A stretch of 64,000 bases of DNA from Lingula anatina. Taxonomy: Eukaryota; Brachiopoda; Lingulata; Lingulida; Lingulidae. The DNA is taken from NCBI RefSeq assembly GCF_001039355.2, contig NW_019774847.1:981864-1045863 (forward strand). The letters run 5' to 3'. A model generated the notes under the pieces. It was not told where the DNA came from and made no database searches. It was given only the letters and a program-made list of their open reading frames with translations. Positions 1 to 10,878 of this stretch are shown piece by piece. Position 1 is the stretch's first letter; each line of letters starts with the position of its first letter. The position numbers were made by a program, and so were the translations under genes.

Positions 1-802
1 ATCAAAAACATTGCCTGCTGGCCAGTTTAACCTACTATGTAAAAGTCTGAGGCAGATTGTATTGTGTATATATATTCCCTTCCTCACAGTGAGCTGGCCA
101 GTGAAAACATGGATTGAAGCCCCGCTTTAGACCAACACTTTTAACTTCAAAGCCAGTTCAGCCACAGCGCTGGTACAGATGAGAAGAAACAAAGAGATGT
201 AAGTCCCTCTCCCCCTAAGTAAATACCACCCCCGCACCTCTCTCAGGTTATAGGGCAATCCTATTGACTGAAGGACTGTGTACATAGATTACTATAAGTG
301 GGTAAACAATACAGCATACAATACAACCCCTGTTATTATGATCTATATAGTGGGGTGGTGCTGACCTCACACACCCCTAGTCATCAACACAATGAACTGG
401 AAATCATGGTTTTCTTGTGAAAAGCTGTTTTTTTTTCTTTTTCTTTCATATTTTCCACTTTTTTCAGTGCAATTGTCATGGTGTTTGAGCTTTTATTTTG
501 GTGAAATGGCTGGATTTTTAATTCTTTCTCTGCTTCTGTGTGAGTGTGTGTGTAAATGGAGGATAGGATTATCAAACTGAAAAACCTTACTTTTCTTTTT
601 GTTAAGTTTCTTAAATTAGAAACAATTCCTCTCCAGCATGATTTAGGTGCGTTTAGAAGAGTCATAACAAGACAACTTCCTTGATTTTATCTTCCCAGTG
701 ATGTCTGTATTTGTGAAGATACAAAGAAATGATTAACTAACAGTAAGTGTCTTGGTCAAGTCTTCTCTGTTGTTTATTTCCACACCGCAGCAAGAGGTCA
801 CG
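1..802. other. Leading spacer, no gene seen
   Basis: AT-rich sequence with no convincing coding region. The short open frames near 384-665 are low in complexity and resemble no protein I know. The segment ends where the 3-kb direct duplication begins. Confidence 0.5.
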
Positions 803-996
803 GAGCTATAACAAGGTGAAGACAACATAACAAGGACCTATGACTGCTAAGTGGGAGCCCAAGATGTACTCATCATATCCTGACGCTATAGAGCTGAATT
901 TGGTGTACAGAGATGTGAAATATCTAGTAATTTATTTATTTTTTTAAATTTAATTTTATTATTTAACATTATTATTAAATTATTATTATTTTTTTT

Positions 997-2574
997 AGCC
1001 AAATCACTACTTTTCCATCACTTTTTTCTCCAAATGGTAGAAATTTGACTAGCACAAATCAAATCAATCCTATTTTGGTTAGCCAATTTAAGTCAGTTTC
1101 AGCATTTGGCTAAATTGGTGAATATTAGGGCTATCCCATTACGTCAGCTTGCATTGCCTGATACAAAAAACTTTACATGAAAAACTAAGAAAATAATGAG
1201 TGGGTGGTTGAAGGCGTTTATAAATAATTAAGTGTAACAGTCAACAGGGGAGGACCTGAGCTTGAAAGGATAATGTAAGAGTTAACTTACTGGTTGTATG
1301 TCCTCAAGAATTGTGTCCCACCCTGTTTACCATATGTAACCACATCAACTGCTGGAACTTCACACTGACAGGATATATGGACACTTTTGATGACCCCTGC
1401 AGCCTCTTTATAGGGTTCAGATTAACATTATTCATGTTGATTAAAAAAACACACTCTTATACAGCCACAATATCCCCTTCACTTTAAATGTGTATCTGAA
1501 AGTGCAGTTGTGCCTTAACTCTAGAAGACAGAATCAGAAAAAGCCACTAGTACTATCTTAGTTCTTTATTCCAAAAATAATTCTCTAGTGGCTTAAGATT
1601 TGTTGAATTCTTAGGCCCCATTCAGAATAGGGGACTTATTAGTCCAAGGGTCAAATATGGCTACCCTGAACCACTACAAAGCTTGTCGTCTAATCTGCTT
1701 CTAGACGCTGAATATATTTCCCATGGGGAAGTATTCAAGTGGGTCGGCCATATTTGACCCTGGGACTAGTTAGTCCACTGTTGTGAATGTGGCCTTAGTG
1801 AGTGTAACTGTGAACACAGCCAGCTTCACAGTGAAGTTTCAGATCTCTGTGGCAGGTAAGGTAGCAGCTTTAGACAGGTGTGCTCTGACAGGGTGCTCAC
1901 CTCAGCTGTGAGAGATGTGTCATTATCTTGCTCACTTCACATCTGCTGTTCAACTATTATATTAATAATCACATCCACCTCTCTGGCATCAAACAGACAA
2001 GGCTATAAAACTGGACCTAGTCTCACACCTACCAAAAGAAATCAACTTTGATTCCTGCTAAAAAGGGTTGAATGCATTCAGATGCTTGCTAGGACGTTCT
2101 TGTAATTACTGCTTACCTAATTTTGTATCACTTGGGCAGTTCAGAACCTTCCTACATTATCTTGGGGTAATTTACAAAGATTGAAATAAGTCTGATTACT
2201 ATTTGGCAATGTATCTGATTCTTTTAAGGGGTAAATAAGCTTTTTTTTTAATGTAACCTAGAAATACAGACACTGGAAGATATATTTAAATTTCACTGTT
2301 CTACAAAGCTTAACATTTTTTCAAAATATAAAAAAATGATACAAGGATAAAACAATTAAGAAACACTTTCCGTCCTCCAGCTGAAAAAACTTTTTATGAT
2401 CTGCCAATGCCCATGAGAAGCTGAATCTGGGATAGTGCTCACACTCGCCAATTTAGCCAAATGCTTAAACTGACATAAATTGGCTAAACAAAAAGGACTT
2501 GATTTCACTTGTTTTAGTCAAATTATAACCATTTGGATAACAAATTGACAAAAAATGGTGAATTAAGCAAAGCC
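997..2574. mobile_element. Foldback or non-autonomous DNA element (copy A)
   Basis: Two arms of about 145 bp are imperfect inverted repeats: 997-1140 (outer end AGCCAAATCAC, containing AGCATTTGGCTAAATTGG) and 2429-2574 (containing CCAATTTAGCCAAATGCTTA). The outer ends are flanked by T-rich and A-rich runs. About 1.3 kb lies between the arms, including a nested MITE at 1614-1794. There is no transposase, so the element is probably non-autonomous. The same structure recurs at about 4025-5594. Confidence 0.65.
1614..1794. mobile_element. MITE with ~45-bp inverted repeats (copy A)
   Basis: The left end begins GGCCCCATTCAGAATAGG and runs to GGGTCAAATATGGC. The right end is its imperfect reverse complement, GCCATATTTGACCC running to GTGAATGTGGCC. 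TTA flanks both ends and could be a 3-bp target duplication. The 181-bp length, long terminal repeats and absence of coding sequence fit a MITE. The motif TCAAATATGGC recurs in the MITE at 48829-49012. Confidence 0.7.
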
Positions 2575-3090
2575 AAAAAAAAAAAAAAAAAAAAATTCTA
2601 GGGCTACCCCAGTGAAGCTATTATTTTTTCTGAACACCAACGATCACTTCTACCTCTTGCCCTGAAGACAAAATGGCAGCCTATTGGGAGCACCTGGAGT
2701 ATGATATGTTTACTATCAGCTAAGATCTCACCAGTATTTGTTGAAACTTAAGTCAGCTCCGGTTTGTTATTCTTTTATTTGTCTGAAAAGTGGATGCTTT
2801 GTTTGAGCAGTCTGGGCATGTATTGAAGAGAAGGGGGGATGGGAGAGTTGAACATGAACCAAAATTCAAAGCTGGCCTCAACTTTTAAGTCTGTGAACGC
2901 ATCCTCTTAGGATGAAAGAGCACACGCCTAGTCTGCGTTAACAGGAGACCCCCTGTTCTCAACAATTACACCTTTCTCTAGGGGGTTATGTACTAAGGCT
3001 GTTTGAATTTTAATATTCATTACTCTACCCTTGTGTATTGTGCTAGGACTTGGACAATAAAGTCTAGAATATTGTAGTCATACTGATTGA

Positions 3091-3092
3091 AT

Positions 3093-3133
<41 letters not shown>

Positions 3134-3170
3134 TGTTTGTGTGCGTGTGTGAGATAGAGAGAGCACCTTG
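3091..3170. repeat. GT/GA compound microsatellite
   Basis: A (GT)n tract followed by (GA)n. The matching tract in the second 3-kb copy (about 6108-6207) is longer, so this is one of the sites where the two copies differ. Confidence 0.9.
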
Positions 3171-3830
3171 TTAGTATACCTGTGAAACCACTCTCCTCTA
3201 ACCCCACCAGTTGTTACCCCCCCCCCCCCACAAGGCCCTCTCCCTTCCTTTCTAAGGGCACCTGACCTGACATGAATCAAGTAGCCTTTCTGTTTAGCTG
3301 ACCAGTTCTTTTATTGGAACTGACATATCCTAACACACACCCAAGCACCACTGCTGAAAGCTAGCAGTTTATGGAAAACATGGGAGGCTGGGCTTGTTAC
3401 ATTCTGTGCAGGGCAGTGTGTGTGCATGTGCTCACGCGTGCGTGTGTGTATGTGTGTGGCAGTATAATCAATTTGAAATCAAATTTTCAACTGCTCAACT
3501 TCAGTAGAGATACTTCAGAAGACTCATTATGATAATTGAACCACTTCCACATGGGGCACTTGTTGAGAGGTATAAGGATCACTGACCACTAAACCTTGCT
3601 CTACATGGCAACATTGAAAGGGCAAAAAATAACTTCGCAATCCCAAAATTACACTGTGAAAACATTCACCTTCAAGGAAACCTCCTTACTAGATCTAGGG
3701 CCCAAACTGGGTCACCCCCAGGCCTGTGGAGGGGTAAAGAAATGAGGTCATGGGGATGCCATAACATGTAGTATCTGGAGCTGCCTGGTACTTCCTCAGT
3801 ATATACCATACTAGACATAACATGTGTGGC

Positions 3831-3831
3831 N
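3831..3831. other. Single ambiguous base at the duplication junction
   Basis: The only N in the window. It lies exactly between the two 3-kb copies and marks a likely assembly join. Confidence 0.95.
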
Positions 3832-4024
3832 CTGAGCTATAACAAGGTGAAGACAACATAACAAGGACCTATGACTGGTAAGTGGGAACCCAAGATGTAC
3901 TCATCATATCCTGATGCTATAGAGCTGAATTTGGTGTACAGAGATGTGAAATATCTAGTAATTTATTTATTTTTTTAAATTTAATTTTATTATTTACTAT
4001 TATTATTAAATTATTTTTTTTTAA

Positions 4025-5594
4025 AGCCAAATCACTACTTTTCCATCACTTTTTTCTCCAAATGGTAGAAATTTGACTAGCACAAATCAAATCAATCCTA
4101 TTTTGGTTAGCCAATTTAAGTCAGTTTCAGCATTTGGCTAAATTGGTGAATATTAGGGCTATCCCATTACGTCAGCTTGCATTGCCTGATACAAAAAACT
4201 TTACACGAAAAACTAAGAAAATAATGAGTGGGTGGTTGAAGGCGTTTATAAATAATTAAGTGTAACAGTCAACAGGGGAGGACCTGAGCTTGTAAGGATA
4301 ATGTAAGAGTTAACTTACTGGTTGTATGTCCTCAAGAATTGTGTCCCACCCTGTTTACCATATGTAACCACATCAACTGCTGGAACTTCACACTGACAGG
4401 ATATATGGACACTTTTGATGACCCCTGCAGCCTCTTTATAGGGTTCAGATTAACATTATTCATGTTGATAAAAAAAACACACTCTTATACAGCCACAATA
4501 TCCCCTTCACTTTAAATGTGTATCTGAAAGTGCAGTTGTGCCCTAACTCTAGAAGACAGAATCAGAAAAAGCCACTAGCACTATCTTAGTTCTTTATTCC
4601 AAAAATAATTCTCTAGTGGCTTAAGATTTGTTGAATTCTTAGGCCCCATTCAGAATAGGGGACTTATTAGTCCAAGGGTCAAATATGGCTACCCTGAACC
4701 ACTACAAAGCTTGTCGTCTAATCTGCTTCTAGACGCTGAATATATTTCCCATGGGGAAGTATTCAAGTGGGTCGGCCATATTTGACCCTGGGACTAGTTA
4801 GTCCACTGTTGTGAATGTGGCCTTAGTGAGTTTAACTGTGAACACAGCCAGCTTCACAGTGAAGTTTCAGATCTCTGTGGCAGGTAAGGTAGCAGCTTTA
4901 GACAGGTGTGCTCTGACAGGGTGCTCACCTCAGCTGTGAGAGATGTGTCATTATCTTGCTCACTTCACATCTGCTGTTCAACTATTATATTAATAATCAC
5001 ATCCACCTCTCTGGCATCAAACAGACAAGGTATAAAACTGGACCTAGACTCACACCTACCAAAAGAAATCAACTTTGATTCCTGCTAAAAAGGGTTGAAT
5101 GCATTCAGATGCTTGCTAGGATGTTCTTGTAATTACTGCTTACCTAATTTTGTATCACTTGGGCTGTTCAGAACCTTCCTACATGATCTTGGGGTAATTT
5201 ACAAAGATTGAAATAAGTCTGATTACTATTGGGCAATGTAAATGATTCTTTTAAGGGGTAAATAAGCTTTTTTTACTGTAACCTAGAAATACAGACACTG
5301 GAAGATAAAATTTCACTGTTCTACAAAGCTTAACATTTTTTCAAAATATAAAAAAATGATACAAGGATAAAACAATTAAGAAACACTTTCCGTCCTCCAG
5401 CTGAAAAAACTTTTTATGATCTGCTAATGCCCATGAGAAGTTGAATCTGGGATAGTGCTAACACTCGCCAATTTAGCCAAATGTTTAAACTGACATAAAT
5501 TGGCTAAACAAAAAGGGCTTGATTTCACTTGTTTTAGTCAAATTATAACCATTTGGATAACAAATTGACAAAAAATGGTGAATTAAGCGAAGCC
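4025..5594. mobile_element. Foldback or non-autonomous DNA element (copy B)
   Basis: Copy of the 997-2574 element carried in the second 3-kb block. It has the same arms and the same nested MITE. Confidence 0.65.
4642..4822. mobile_element. MITE with ~45-bp inverted repeats (copy B)
   Basis: Copy of the 1614-1794 MITE in the second 3-kb block, with the same ends and the same flanking TTA. Confidence 0.7.
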
Positions 5595-6107
5595 AAAAAA
5601 AAAAAAAAAAATTCTAGGGCTACCCCAGTGAAGCTATTATTTTTTCTGAACACCAACGATCACTTCTACCTCTTGCCCTGAAGACAAAATGGCAGCCCAG
5701 TGGGAGCACCTGGAGTATGATATGTTTACTATCAGCTAAGATCTCACCAGTATTTGTTGAAACTTAAGTCAGCTCCTGTTTGTTATTCTTTTATTTGTCT
5801 GAAAAGTGGATGCTTTGTTTGAGCAGTCTGGGCATGTATTGAAGAGAAGGGGGGATGGGAGAGTTGAACATGAACCAAAATTCAAAGCTGGCCTCAACTT
5901 TTAAGTCTATGAACGCATCCTCTTAGGATGAAAGAGCACACGCCTAGTCTGCGTTAACAGGAGACCCCCTGTTCTCAACAATTACACCTTTCTCTAGGGG
6001 GTTATGTACTAAGGCTGTTTGAATTTTAATATTCATTACTCTACCCTTGTGTATTGTGCTAGGACTTGGACAATAAAGTCTAGAATATTGTAGTCATACT
6101 GATTGAA

Positions 6108-6151
<44 letters not shown>

Positions 6152-6869
6152 TGTGAGAGAGAGAGAGAGAAAGAGAGTGTGTTTGTGTGTGTGTGTGAGA
6201 TAGAGAGCACCTTGTTAGTATACCTGTGAAACCACTCTCCTCTTACCCCACCAGTTGTTCCCCCCCCCCCCAAGGCCCTCTCCCTTCCTTTCTAAGGGCA
6301 CCTGACCTGACATGAATCAAGTAGCCTTTCTGTTTAGCTGACCAGTTCTTTTATTGGAACTGACATATCCTAACACACACCCAAGCACCACTGCTGAAAG
6401 CTAGCAGTTTATGGAAAACATGGAGGCTGGGCTTGTTACATTCTGTGCAGGGCAGTGTGTGTGCATGTGCTCGCGCATGCGTGTGTGTATGTGTGTGGCA
6501 GTATAATCAATTTGAAATCAAATTTTCAACTGCTCAACTTCAGTAGAGATACTTCAGAAGACTCATTATGATAATTGAACCACTTCCACATGGTACACTT
6601 GTTGAGAGGTATAAGGATCACTGACCACTAAACCTTGCTCTACATGGCAACATTGAAAGGGCAAAAAATAACTTAGCAATCCCAAAATTACACTGTGAAA
6701 ACATTCACCTTCAAGGAAACCTCCTTACTAGATCTAGGGCCCAAACTGGGTCACCCCCAGGCCTGTGGAGGGGTAAAGAAATGAGGTCATGGGGATGCCA
6801 TAACATGTAGTATCTGGAGCTGCCTGGTACTTCCTCAGTATATACCATACTAGACACAACATGTGTGGC

Positions 6870-8320
6870 AGTTACTAGTACTGTACTACAACTTAACATC
6901 TTCACTGGGATAGTTTATGTAGAGAAAATAGGTTTATGGCATTTTGAACTATGTCACTGACACTAAACTAGCCACAATATCATACAATCAACCCCCCTCT
7001 CTCTCTCTCTCTCTCTCTCTCAAACTCTGTCTCTATCGTGGAAACAATTAATCATTGCCATAACCAAGGTGACTGACATTAAATAGCTACAACTCCATTT
7101 AACCAATGTCATAAAGTTGATGTTATTATGATGTGTTCAGAATGAAAACTCCCTGTCCCTGACGGCTAGAACTCTCAACCTGTATACCACAGGGACTTGA
7201 GCCCTGCCAGTAGTTAGTGTATAGCCCTCCCCCCCATCCTCCAGGCCTCTGTGGCCCCCCCCCCGCTGCCCCCCCCCAATGTTGATTACTTCCCACCTTT
7301 ATCCTGGACTTGTTAATGAGCACTGCACCTGGGACTTCTACTGGTCTCAGTTCATCACAAGACTTAGTTAAGTTGGTATGCCATGTTGCCAGACTAATAG
7401 ACTTACCCTAGCCCCCCCCCCTTTCCACCCTCTCCCATCACTGTTACTTTAATACATCAACCACAAAGTCAGCACCATTACCTACATCAGTCCATTAACT
7501 GTAGTATTAATTCCCTGTCACCAGTATTAGCAGACTAATTAATGGGGCCTCCACTGCAAATTAAGACATCAATATGCATGTTTTCACCCTATGTATATTT
7601 CTACCATTACAACTAGTTAGCTAACTCATGCTAGGGTAGCGTTTCTAGTCCTTCACCTCCCACCTCGGTCTCCCCCCCTCAATCAAGACTTACTACCTGT
7701 CAATACTACACTGTTCACATATTGATCTCTACCCTCCTGTACCTAAGCCTAATTGGTGAGGTCTGCATTGTAATAATAACAATGTGCTACAGCAAGATCA
7801 ATACATTCTCACTGGTCACTGGCCTGACCCACTTCATGAGAACTTAGACCACATGTCTGAACTCCAGGAACTTGAATAAAGGTAAACAGAGCAAGCAGAC
7901 CAGGCTGAGAATCTGGTTGTAGTTTCAATACTGAATTAGCTAAATATCTGACGTAAGTGAAGTCATATCAATGATATTATGAATAAATGGAAAACCCCTT
8001 TCTACTAATGTTGATATGGTGTAAGGCAATAAATTCACCTATTTCTCTTTCTCATAAGGCAGGGGGCACTTGTCGCTATGGACTCATTAAGCTGGCAGTT
8101 TCCCTTGAGAAAGTTTCATGTAGTCAATGTGATATAAACCTGTCACAGAACTATACACATCAGAGAACACACTGTAAATACCAACTCTTTTTGACTTGGG
8201 AGGAGGAAAGTGTGTGTGTGTGAGGGGGAGGGGGGTAGAATCAGTAGTTAGAGCTATATCTGAGCCAGGTGAACTTCTCCCTATACTCAGCAATGCAAAC
8301 TTCAATATTTCTGTCCTTCA
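6870..8320. other. Spacer with CT and poly-C tracts, no gene seen
   Basis: Unique AT-rich sequence with a (CT)n tract near 6998-7021 and several poly-C runs at 7227-7280 and 7413-7422. Open frames across the poly-C runs are low-complexity artefacts. Confidence 0.5.
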
Positions 8321-8600
8321 ACCTGAGGAGCAGACTACCACCCAAGGAGTAGACTACAACCTGAGGAGTAGACTACAACCCGAGGAGTAGACTACAACCC
8401 GAGGAGTAGACTACAACCTGAGGAGTAGACTACAACCCAAGGAGTAGACTACAACCTGAGGAGTAGACTACAACCTGAGGAGTAGACTACAACCTGAGGA
8501 GTAAACTACAACCTGAGGAGTAGACCACAACCCGAGGAGTAGACTATACCTGAGGAGTAGACTTCAACCTGAGGAGTAGACTTCAACCTGAGAAGTAGAC
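8321..8600. repeat. 19-bp minisatellite, about 15 copies
   Basis: Tandem copies of a 19-bp unit close to ACCTGAGGAGTAGACTACA, with substitutions such as CCTGAGG/CCCGAGG/CCCAAGG and a few length changes towards the right end. It lies downstream of the YAP-like exon in that gene's direction, possibly inside one of its introns. Confidence 0.9.
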
Positions 8601-10411
8601 AGAGCCTACCCCAGATTAACTTTTCAGTTTGGTACTATTATTATGCCCAAGGGTGAAAGTTGTAAAGACTGAAAACATACCTTGCAATGTCTCATCATGT
8701 CTCATATAGACCGTATGAAAAAACAATCAAACGAAGACTGAAAATTTTGAAATCATGCAAAATCCTGAAAAATTTCACCCATGCATTTGCAAGTCACATG
8801 GAAGTTATGCTAAGAAGAATTTCTGTATGTATCAATTATAATTTCTGATCAAGGTAATCCTAATGTTGGTCATACTATTATTTTGTCTTGGCCTTTAGTT
8901 GGGAGCCGGATGTGCGGGGGTTGGAGAAATCAAGATAAATCAACCTGACTTTCAAACCTCATGAATCGAGTCATGTGGAAACTTGAAATATTTTGTTTTA
9001 AATGTTTCAAGTTCCAAAGACTATACAATACAAAGAAAGCCAAACTGCTGCTGTAAAATGTCAGAGTTCACTAGACAGCAGTGCACATGACAGCTGTAGC
9101 TGTAGTGTTAATTGAAGAAGCAAATCACACCATAAAAAGAAGGATCCAATCTGTTCGTTTCAAAGTTTAAGGTCAAGGCAAGACATTCCCACTGTCTGCT
9201 GAGTGTAACAGAGTTCAGATGACTTTTAGTCTCGGGTAAAAAATCCTAAGTTGTATGAATTTAGCCTCCTGCCTACAAACACACGAACATACACACGAAT
9301 GAAAACACACAGGCACGCACACATCAGTAACTTAAACACTAGTACTGTGGCCACAATGTCCTGGTCATAGCTATGGTGATTAAAACTACATGAAACAGAA
9401 ACATTGGAAATAGGGAAATAGTTTCAACCCCCCCAATTTTTCTCCTCCACTCTTCTCTCATTCACTCTTAGACATTCCATCTTTTAAATATCTCTACCAG
9501 TTGTGATCACCAACAACTGCTATAAAACAGAGCTGTACGACAATCTTGTCTCCCATTTAATGACTTCTTCGTGTGGGTGGCAGAAGGACCCCCCAGGCTG
9601 AGCTATCTTGTTTATTACAGACCCCCCATGAGGACGACGTCTGGGACCTCTCTTACAGTCAAACAATGGTAGCTTTATTGCAAACCAAGCCGCTTTCTGA
9701 TACAGTACGGCTTTCCACTTGTATTCTGACCTTACTGTTATGATTTTTTCCTGATGACTAAAAGTTTTTATATATTTTCTGATAGCCTGGTCCTTAGTTG
9801 TGTTTATCAGACATGCTACACAGATGATGGTTCATAAATACATGCACACATACAGTACACATAATTTCACCATTGACTTCATGTACCTTCTTTCTCCTAC
9901 TTGTAAAACATAAACAAGAGTTGTATCTTTAAAGAAGAAAAAAATTACTAAAGAATATAAATGTTAAACATATCACTACAACATGCAGACCAGAGCATGA
10001 AATCTATAAAACATTGAACAATACCTGTGAAAATTTAATACAGTACACATCATAAAACTAGTGTGATAAGAACATAATGTACATGATAAATATTCCATGT
10101 CTGTGGTAGTGTGTGACTAGAGAGGATGTGAATATATTAAATTGATTATAAAAAGGACATGTAATTAATGTGTCTGGGACAGAATGATATCCATATTTAT
10201 CAACTTTTATTTTTCATGTACATTTTACATATACATCAACAAATTTTAAAATGAAAAATATACATGAGAATAATACGTTAAACATAACTCATTAAAACAT
10301 AAATGAAATATGAAATATGACAAAAATCAACATGGAATTCCTTCTTAAAATCATGAACAGGATAATTTTATTACATAAATATCCAAGCCTGGAATCTCGG
10401 GGTTCACTTAC
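8601..10411. other. Probable intron of the YAP-like gene, no exon identified
   Basis: Lies 3' of the YAP-like first exon on the minus strand. I looked for the remainder of the first WW domain and for a second WW domain and did not recognise either. Short exons could be missed by eye. Confidence 0.4.
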
Positions 10412-10878
10412 TTGATGTAGTAGGGCTGTCCACTGGGGGTTCGTGCCATGTCCCAGCCCGGGGGGAGACCCAGGGGGCTGTCGTCAGCGATAGGGTCCCC
10501 CAGACTTGACTGTCTGACGTGGTGTCGTGCAGGCGGCTGCTGGGGGGCCACAGACAAGTGCCCGCCCAGTACAGCCGGGCTGGACAGCGTCTTTTGGTGG
10601 AGGGGCATCATTCCTCCAGGCCCTCCCTGGGCCAGACTGTGATAACCACTGGTCATCGAGTCCGTACTGGACTCCCGGCTGTGGTTACCTGTCCGCTGGA
10701 CACTGGGGTTAAAAAACGATGGAGGCAGACCCCTCTCCTTCCATGATCTCTGTGGCTGAAGGGGCTGTTTATTAAGAACGTCAAACAGAGCGTCTAATTC
10801 TTGGTTGGAGTTCTCACGAACATGGACGATGGGCTGAGTTGACCCGACTTGCCTGTTGCCTTCGGGTTGTTGAGCCAT
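10412..10878 (-). CDS. YAP1: YAP/Yorkie transcriptional co-activator, first coding exon
   Basis: Encodes the N-terminal 155 residues of the Hippo-pathway effector, which binds TEAD/Scalloped in the nucleus and is held in the cytoplasm when phosphorylated by Lats/Warts. Visible in order: a TEAD-binding helix (ELDALFDVL, about residue 28), the omega-loop motif LPPSFFNP (about 51-58), a 14-3-3/Lats site of the HxRxxS type (HSRESSTDS, matching human Ser127), a second HxRxxS site (HVRQSS, matching human Ser164), and the start of the first WW domain (LPPGWDMARTPSGQPYYI). The exon ends inside the WW domain at the donor AA|GTAAGT (minus strand), the usual place for a YAP intron. The ATG at 10878 is the first in frame before a short N-terminus. 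Later exons were not found and may lie to the left of the window. Confidence 0.92.

Larger units (their letters stand above)
803..3830 (+). repeat. 3-kb direct duplication, copy A
   Basis: This block is repeated almost base for base at 3834-6869. Both copies begin with GAGCTATAACAAGG and end with ACATGTGTGGC. They differ by scattered substitutions and by small indels, mostly in poly-A, GT and poly-C runs. Each copy holds the same foldback element, nested MITE, GT/GA microsatellite and poly-C run. I see no gene in it. Because the copies abut at a single N, this may be two haplotypes joined by the assembler rather than a true tandem duplication. Confidence 0.9.
3834..6869 (+). repeat. 3-kb direct duplication, copy B
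   Basis: Second copy of 803-3830, in the same orientation. Unlike copy A, which stops at the N, this copy runs on into unique sequence (AGTTACTAGTACTG) at its right end. The left flank of copy A is likewise unique, so the arrangement is unique-A-N-B-unique. Confidence 0.9.

Noticed and set aside
8316..8600. CRISPR-like array of short direct repeats
   Set aside because: The units are contiguous with no unique spacers and the genome is clearly animal; it is a minisatellite.
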